Part shown: in pieces, positions 59,301 to 64,000 of the stretch
Position numbering within the stretch: the first letter of the stretch is position 1
How the letters are laid out: every line of letters starts with the position of its first letter
Assembly: GCA_951217055.1 (NCBI GenBank)
Contig: OX578282.1
Coordinates: 41,716,329 to 41,780,328 of the forward strand
Direction: 5' to 3'
DNA length: 64,000 bases
Origin: Gerris lacustris
Taxonomy: Eukaryota; Arthropoda; Insecta; Hemiptera; Gerridae
Made by a program: the position numbers and the translations under genes
Notes under the pieces: generated by a model
The model's input: the letters and a program-made list of their open reading frames with translations, nothing else
What the model was told of the DNA's origin: nothing
Database searches by the model: none

Positions 59301-62300
59301 GGGGAAGCAAGAGAGTGCACTGAGTCGAATAAAGTGCACTTGGCAGGTATAGCTTGATGGTTAAGTGAGAAAGACGGTGAATTGGGATACGGATAATCGA
59401 GTCTATGCCTACTTTTAGTTTACATTATCATCTCATATAAAATCTAAAATACACTGTCTCCCTCATCTCCCTCCATTTTATTTAGCAAATATATTTTTGT
59501 TACAATATATAAGGTTCCAGTGGCCTGTGACTTGGCGAGCCTCTAATGTATGGAGGCTAGTGGTCTGTCGAATCCTTAACAGGAAAGGTCGAGCCATATC
59601 GAGCCTAGTACGTTCCCACTACTCGAGGTATAACACACTTCTAGTAAAGTTCATCAAGTCACAGGCCGTGGGAATCCAGCTTAATAATAACAATATTTTT
59701 TAATATATTATTTTTTTAAAAAAAATAAAATTTAGTTTAACATAAAACTAAGCAACAAATTCCCATAATTAAAAAAAAAACAAAAAAAAAACAACTGTTG
59801 CGAGCAAGTCTTAAAATTTGCAGGTAAAATTAAATGAGAAAGTAATAGTGCCAAATAAATTAATAAATCAAACTAGATAAGAGGAAATGAAAAGAAAATT
59901 TGCTCAAGAAATCACAGAAAGGATTCTTTTTGCCAAAACAGAGCTGTTAAAAACAATTATCATAAAAAAAAGGTGAAAACTACTTATCAGAATTATGTCA
60001 ATCCAGATATTAACCTCACAATGCTGGTTGAACACCAAACATGGGATAACTGTCTAGTAATTTAAAGCCAACTTTTTACAATAATGTTTCTTTTGGTGTA
60101 AAGATCTTTCTTTACTCCTATAAAATACTCTGTGGCTATATTTTTATTTGATCTTAAATACAGGGTGTTCCAAAAAGAATATCGGAGTTTCATTGGGTTG
60201 TATAGCTTGGTGCTCATGCAACAGAGACTGCTGTGTTACCTAGTGGCGTCTTGAGGAATTAATTTTTTTGCCAGTAGATTATGTGAGCTTATCAAAACGA
60301 TAGAAGCGAGTTGCTTTGATTAGTTACATTTGCAGTTATGGCTATGCCATAACTTAATTTACCAGAACTCATGTTCCTCTGGGATGGGCTCTCTTCCTCC
60401 TGTGCGGTGGTGCCCACTCCAGCACTCTTAGAGGCCAATGCTCCTCTCCCATCCTCATCACATAACCATACTAATAAAATGCTCGCTCCTCAATCCCTCC
60501 TATCCCCGTCTCATCCGCTTCAATTCACCACCTAATCTCCTCATTCCTCACCCTTTCCAACCTGGACATTCGTGCACCTCTTCTCAGCCCATCCATCTTC
60601 ATAGCTCAAATTTGGCCCTTTTGTCATTCCGTCCACACTTCACTCTCAACAATGGTAGACAGAATAGTCTTTTGTGCTCCTTCCCATCGAACGACTCCAC
60701 AGAACTCCATTCAGCACAGCTATAACCTTGCGATTTTGAATAACTTGGGTGCTTACATTGATCTGACATGTATCCGACTCATGGATAATAGCCCCCAGGT
60801 ATTTGAAGGAGTCCACTGCTTTAATGAACCTTGGAACCTTGATAAAGGCTATATCTTTGGCCTTCCCTCCAACCAACAGATACTTAATCTTCTCCATGTT
60901 AGTTAACCCTCCCTTCTCTCATAAGTTTCCAGCAATCTTCTAAGCATGAATTTTAAATCCAGTCGATCTGAGGCAATAACAATTACCTTTAGTCTCCCAT
61001 TGCTTGTTTCTCTGAATGATAATAAAATCCGTCGATGGTACCGGCAATTTCAGGATACTGGGTGAATTTGCTAGAGTGTTCTGTTACATTGGCAAACAGC
61101 TTGTTGCTTTTGTTTTGGTATAGCCATAACTTCAATTGTAAACAACTTGCTACTTGCTGTTTTCTTTTTTTATAAGCTCTAGCACAATCTAATGGTAACA
61201 GAATTAAACTATATTAATTTCTCAAGACACCAATATGTTGATAGGCAGGCTCTGATGCAACTCTTAAAGCATCCAATTTTCTTTTTGGGACACCCTGTAT
61301 ACATTTTTTTGTTTTATTTAATTTAAGAATCATTCCTGTGGCCTCTTAATACAAACTAGGCAAAACATCAATGATATGTAACATGTTTTGCTAAAAAAAA
61401 AAATAAATAAATAAATATATACATAACAGAACACTGGAATATAAAAAATAAATCATTTTACCATCTTTGTGCATTTATTTATTTTATGAAGTAACAAAAA
61501 AAAAAAAAAAAAAAACCTATTAATACAACAATATTAAAAAAAGGTTATAGTTTGTTAAACAAAAGAATGACTTTTAAAGTAGAAGATATAATGAAAAAGT
61601 TGGCCAATAACAATTTTCCATTCTCTGAGTGATTAAATGTTATTGGCCAATCTTCCAATATATTAAAATCTGTCAACTATATTCTATTGCTTAACAAATT
61701 ATAAAGCATTTGATTCAGTTAAAGTCTGCCTAAAGAAGACAGGAAAAATTAAAAATATCTTCATATGTAAAATAAAAGTATAAATATCATTAAATTTAAG
61801 AAGAAATATAAAATTAACTAACTTCAAACAAGCCCCTACAACTATAAATAAATAAAACTATTTCTACCAAGCACAAAAAAGAGAGAGAGAAAAAAATAAA
61901 ATAAAGAAAAGAGATTAAAACATGCATGAAACATATCAAAGATGTTACTGCACCTTGGCCCTTCTCACTCATCCCTTTCAGATAGCTGTACATGCTCGAC
62001 AGTTCAGTCATTTGCTGCAAAATATCAAACAAACAAAACATTGATACACTAATGCTACAGTCAAAATCTATGGAAAAAAACAAGTTTATCTCAATCAATT
62101 TTAAATAACATTAGTTGGTTCAATGCTGACCCAAATTATAGAGGCAGAATGGAAAGTGGAGTTTGGACTTTCTTCCAAATATTTAATACAAAATATGGAA
62201 TCCTTTCTTTAATTGAAGATAAAATGAGGAGATTTAATATTTAAATGAATATTTTCTAGCAGTAGGAGCAAATCATCTTTACACTTTTAGAGTTATTTCC

Positions 62301-63016
62301 ATGATTTCAATAAAAACCTAAACTGTCAATTAAAACCTTAAGGAGTGAAAAGATTGTAATTCAAAGTTATTCCAGAGCATATGAAATTCTAAAAAAAAAA
62401 AAATAATTCATGGTCCATTATAGTCGGGGAAAGGCTTAGGCCTCGCCAAAGAGCTTACACAACTATTTTTTTTAGTTGGGGCAATAATTAATATTGATAA
62501 AAGAATTAAAAAGATCTTACCGAATATCCTTTGATGGCATGAGAAAGTTTGGTATGGCCAAAATGTTCAGCCATTTCTGATGGTGTCATATGTTGAGAGT
62601 TTTTTATAGAACAGGCTTGCCAACCTCCAGGACACTCAAGTAATTCCCAGCAAAGCTTCTCCAAACCAAATTTAGCTCCGAAGTGGAGCAGTGTTGGGAT
62701 TTCTTCATTGCCTGTAGCAGCAAAAAGATTATTAAACAAATTTAAAAGACAATAACAACATCGAAGTATTTAAGTTTATTCATGAAAGAGTAAAATGCAT
62801 TGGGAAAGAAAGACAAACCCATAATGTGTAAAAAAAAATGATAATTTTAAAAGTGGTATGTAGTAGAAAGTAGTGTTTAAGGAACTTACTGGTTGCATGT
62901 TGAGAATGTACAGCAGTAGAAGTGAGAAGATTAAAATGTGGCGGTACATTTTTCTGGAGACTAGCCACCATTACATTATCCAACTGTTCTCTGCTTCCAG
63001 GGTTAATACCCAAAGC
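47939..63016 (-). CDS. stumps: stumps/Dof-like adaptor (BCAP/BANK/Dof family), 3' ten exons
   Basis: A cytoplasmic adaptor that in Drosophila links FGF receptors to Ras/MAPK. Ten exons (63016-62890, 62711-62521, 62014-61954, 58612-58001, 56397-56296, 55414-55233, 54614-54497, 54065-53973, 52550-52456, 48583-47939) all have AG/GT borders and matching phases and give 741 residues plus stop. Visible parts: the end of the DBB region (1-42), an ankyrin-like segment with IPTLLHFGAKFGLEKL (43-106), five YxxP motifs (127-330), helical and coiled-coil segments (about 340-464), Ser-rich linkers (465-527), and an acidic tail with two YIN motifs (528-741). The start codon and any TIR-like N terminus lie beyond 64000. 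The family is clear from the ankyrin segment; orthology to stumps is inferred. Confidence 0.85.
48740..49120. repeat. Dispersed repeat in the last intron
   Basis: Contains TGTCTGTCTGTTGGTCGGTC, then ATATCTTAAAAACTACTTGT and CCGATTTTAATGAAATTTAG, CTTCTGCGC and ATCTTCCACATGC strings in the same order as 25490-25660. Unknown family; no coding frame. Confidence 0.65.
50241..50305. repeat. (TA)n microsatellite
   Basis: About 32 TA dinucleotides in the last intron of the stumps-like gene, preceded by a T-run of about 27 bases near 50130. Confidence 0.95.
50792..51378 (+). mobile_element. Repeat family Y, copy 2 (intronic)
   Basis: Begins TTTATCTACGATTGATACGA; an inverted partner CAATTGTAGATAAAGTA follows at 51224-51242. 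Inside is a hairpin made of AATTCCTCTTCTTTACC and its complement, then an ATG reading MSESSDFDENVENNTPPEII up to a stop at residue 28. The last 130 bp is a CpG-richer, partly palindromic segment with TTTTGCAT words. It lies in the last intron. Confidence 0.7.
51379..52455. other. Intron DNA, nothing recognised
   Basis: AT-rich, with an A-run of about 37 bases at 51818-51842 and beyond. No repeat structure or gene signal is seen. Confidence 0.5.
52456..52550 (-). CDS. stumps: stumps-like exon i
   Basis: 95 bp, acceptor TTTAATAG, donor TGAG/GTAATT, phase 1 in and 0 out. It encodes STGRISTGSGASLGDSGTHS and an acidic end; a Ser/Gly linker. Confidence 0.78.
52551..53972. other. Intron DNA with a dispersed-repeat-like segment
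   Basis: The segment near 53570-53780 (AACATGTCTACCAAATTTCA, ACTAAATCGGT) resembles wording common in insect transposon remnants. No coding frame or inverted ends were found. Confidence 0.4.
53973..54065 (-). CDS. stumps: stumps-like exon h
   Basis: 93 bp, acceptor TATTACAG, donor TCCA/GTAAGT, phase 1 in and out. It encodes a Ser-rich linker (RNSLDSVCHRPLSSLSLHSS). Confidence 0.78.
54497..54614 (-). CDS. stumps: stumps-like exon g (basic coiled coil)
   Basis: 118 bp, acceptor TTGTTTAG, donor AAAA/GTAATA. It encodes DQLEAMRQEYERIQKEMKDH followed by MKRATPFERIKRFFSRKSK. A charged coiled coil ends in a basic PFERIKRFFSRK stretch that could touch membranes or nucleic acid; related proteins keep a similar basic motif. 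Confidence 0.85.
55233..55414 (-). CDS. stumps: stumps-like exon f
   Basis: 182 bp, acceptor TTTGCAG, donor ACAG/GTAAAT, phase 1 in and 0 out. It encodes QDELIEIINDFKNNVFTIAE and VEKLVDSWRNRNDVQQSF, an amphipathic helical segment typical of the coiled-coil part of this family. Confidence 0.83.
56296..56397 (-). CDS. stumps: stumps-like exon e
   Basis: 102 bp, acceptor TTTCAG, donor AAAA/GTAAGC, phase 1 in and out. It encodes a predicted helix (ATNQFELELARRKRKMSD) and a Ser-rich end. Confidence 0.8.
56482..57064 (+). mobile_element. Repeat family Y, copy 3 (intronic)
   Basis: A full-length match to 50792-51378 in the same orientation, with TTTATCTACGATTGTTACGA at the start and the CCGCCCTAGGGCGG hairpin centre. 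Its ORF reads MCDLSDYDEYEKNNMPPEII, then a stop, but continues in the same frame as NTTNELMSSLSKEKYELTYR. It lies in the intron between exons d and e. Confidence 0.7.
57065..58000. other. Intron DNA, nothing recognised
   Basis: AT-rich without visible repeats; a 60-codon plus frame at 57147-57329 shows no domain. Confidence 0.5.
58001..58612 (-). CDS. stumps: stumps-like exon d (YxxP-rich, likely phosphotyrosine docking)
   Basis: 612 bp encoding a disordered, Pro/Ser-rich stretch with five YxxP motifs: NYLLP, TYSVP, NYEIP, EYRVP and NYQVP. Two of these lie in a repeated PPAARP(L/F) context, YSVPPAARPLL and YQVPPAARPFT, so the unit has been duplicated. YxxP is the known consensus for Crk-type SH2 domains. 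A Lys/Glu-rich segment lies between the two halves. Confidence 0.88.
59345..59425 (+). other. Degenerate tRNA-like (SINE-like) sequence
   Basis: An A-box-like TATAGCTTGATGGTTAAG and a weak B-box-like TAATCGAGTCTATGCC, 50 bp apart. It is poorer than the other two tRNA-like sequences. Confidence 0.35.
59512..59680. mobile_element. Small element with inverted ends (about 170 bp)
   Basis: GGTTCCAGTGGCCTGTGACTTGG at the left is matched, inverted, by CAAGTCACAGGCCGTGGGAATCC at the right; the inner 13 bp (GGCCTGTGACTTG) pair perfectly. It is GC-richer than the surrounding intron. It may be a MITE or a structured RNA; the sequence does not decide. Confidence 0.5.
60163..61302. mobile_element. mariner/Tc1-type element with long inverted arms, interrupted by a LINE fragment
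   Basis: The ends TACAGGGTGTTCCAAAAAGA and, inverted, TACAGGGTGTCCCAAAAAGA sit at TA dinucleotides, the target of mariner/Tc1 transposases. Similarity between the arms continues for about 185 bp (to about 60353 and from about 61115). There is no transposase frame. The middle is LINE-derived. Confidence 0.75.
60345..61000 (-). pseudogene. LINE RT fragment inside the mariner-type element
   Basis: An open piece at 60646-60897 reads VDSFKYLGAIIHESDTCQIN and VIAVLNGVLWSRSM, the region after a non-LTR RT core. Farther on, in shifting frames with stops, come MDGLRRGARMSRLERVRNEE and APPHRRKRAHPRG, the usual C-terminal sequence. It is well degraded. Confidence 0.75.
61954..62014 (-). CDS. stumps: stumps-like exon c
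   Basis: 61 bp, acceptor ATTTTGCAG, donor CAAG/GTGCAG, phase 0 in and 1 out. It encodes QMTELSSMYSYLKGMSEKGQ, a short helix with two Tyr that follows the ankyrin segment in the family. Confidence 0.78.
62521..62711 (-). CDS. stumps: stumps-like exon b (ankyrin-like segment)
   Basis: Acceptor TGCTACAG, donor TCG/GTAAGA. It encodes the most diagnostic stretch, EEIPTLLHFGAKFGLEKL, ECPGGWQACSI and MTPSEMAEHFGHTKLSHAI, matching the conserved LPTLLHFAAKFGL...CPGALQAYS...AEKHGF pattern of BCAP/BANK/Dof proteins. Confidence 0.9.
62890..63016 (-). CDS. stumps: stumps-like exon a (end of DBB region)
   Basis: Acceptor TTTTAG before GCTTTGGG, donor CCA/GTAAGT, entering in phase 0. It encodes ALGINPGSREQLDNVMVASL followed by QKNVPPHFNLL. 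The pattern of a Leu-rich helix then NxPPxFxL is that of the DBB (Dof-BCAP-BANK) region, which mediates dimerisation or receptor contact in the family. It is the first exon visible. Confidence 0.8.
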
Positions 63017-63379
63017 CTAAAACACAAAATCAGAAATTATTATGCAATATTTTAATCTTTAAGAAATTTTAATGGTGGGGACAAACAAGAAAAAGAGAAA
63101 TTACAGAGGTGGGAAAGTAAGTAGGATGGATCAAAAGAGAAGCCATAAGAAAATATTCAAGATATGTTAAGTGGAGTGGAAGGAGAAGAGGTAGGCCAAA
63201 GAAAAAAAAATATCTATAAGAAGTGGATGGTGACATTTTTATGTTTCTGGAGACAGTTTTCAGTCAAAAACTAAAACACTAGAAATTTTAAAGAGCTAAA
63301 CTTGTCCCAAATAATATATTTATAGGAGTAGCATTATACTTGTGTATACTTTTGAAAATATATACACACAATATTTATA
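63017..63379. other. Intron DNA upstream of the first visible exon
   Basis: AT-rich. No further acceptor-exon-donor unit with family similarity could be found up to 64000, so the preceding exon lies outside the window. Confidence 0.5.
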
Positions 63380-63606
63380 AAAACAGCTTGGTTTTCCATG
63401 TCACAAAGGGGTTGAAGTCTGACATTTCTCTTCCACTACTGGAAGCATCTTCAGGGGTGTGGTGCATTGTGAATTTACTTGAAGCAACAACAAGACATGT
63501 TGCTTCAAGCAAACATTAGTCTCAGTAGTGGAAGAGAAACGTCGGACTTTAACCTCTTCGTAACACGGATTTCACTGGAAAACCAAGCTGTTTATTACGA
63601 GTCTAC
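63380..63606. mobile_element. Foldback element (about 225 bp)
   Basis: AACAGCTTGGTTTTCC, GGGGTTGAAGTCTGACATTT and CTCTTCCACTACTGGAAG are repeated in inverted order at the right (GTAGTGGAAGAGAAACGTCG, GGAAAACCAAGCTGTTTATT). The centre is a second hairpin, TTGAAGCAACA against TGTTGCTTCAA. It is related to the worse copy at 39425-39630. Confidence 0.75.
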
Positions 63607-64000
63607 CCAAGGAAGCCTACACACCAAGTCACACACACACAAAAAGAAACATATTTTTACAGGAGTTCCGTAATAAAACTCTACAATTTCGGTTTGGTAA
63701 ACATATACTTAAAAATAACAAACATGGTAAACATATACTTAAAAATATAATAGCCAATGGTACAATTTATTTTTCTGGATTTTGAAATATTAAAATTTCC
63801 AGTTAATTACTTAATCAACTCAATTCAATCAACTATCTTACAAATTATAGTAATCAGTCATTGATTTTTAATTGCCCCAATTGTGTTCAAGAAAGCACAC
63901 ATGGTAAATTTGGTGTCTAAAATTGATTTTTTTTATATATATATATAACGATTGCAGAAATTTACTGGCTTATATTTATATCAAAGAATAAACCATCTAG

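Noticed and set aside
60438..60725. 95-codon plus-strand frame, Pro/Ser/His-rich
   Set aside because: It is the antisense of the degraded LINE RT fragment on the minus strand.

Overview
The window is eukaryotic, AT-rich DNA, most likely from an insect. Three things point there: ten spliced exons of a Dof/BCAP-family adaptor (Drosophila stumps type), an errantivirus-like LTR element with a tRNA-Ser primer site and an F-type env, and many degraded non-LTR and DNA transposon copies. The sequence alone does not settle the insect order.

Region 1 (1-21.3 kb) is almost pure satellite. A few word families make it up: CCACAA/CAAATA (or its complement TTGTGG/TATTTG), GGTCCTA/CCTATAGG including a 23-bp unit, a 13-bp GGGGACTAAAAAA unit, and a GTTGTGGTGATGG family. 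They are organised as higher-order and inverted repeats, including an imperfect palindrome of about 9 kb centred near 6.9 kb and an exact-offset 2,434-bp tandem duplication. Two short spacers that are not simple sequence recur in both orientations and serve as landmarks. A 2.17-kb element with 222-bp terminal inverted repeats, holding a 184-bp satellite, sits in the end of the array.

Region 2 (23.5-44 kb) is a nest of transposable elements. Most notable is an errantivirus-like copy on the minus strand (27853-37502). It has an open gag, a pol that lacks most of RT/RNase H and is broken in integrase, and a long env frame. A 1,615-bp hAT-like element lies in its 5' leader. The two outer direct repeats are 1,246 bp each, but the real LTR (up to the tRNA-Ser primer site) is only 262 bp; the repeats run on through the primer site and leader and stop 33 bp inside the hAT element. 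LINE fragments, foldback elements and 121-bp repeats surround it.

Region 3 (44-64 kb) holds the 3' part of one host gene on the minus strand: ten exons from 63016 down to 47939 (741 codons plus stop), all with matching splice phases. The product has the end of a DBB region, an ankyrin-like segment, a cluster of YxxP motifs, a basic coiled-coil stretch and two YIN motifs near the C terminus, as expected for an FGF-receptor adaptor. The 5' exons lie beyond the window. Its introns carry mobile-element remnants. No other host gene could be supported.
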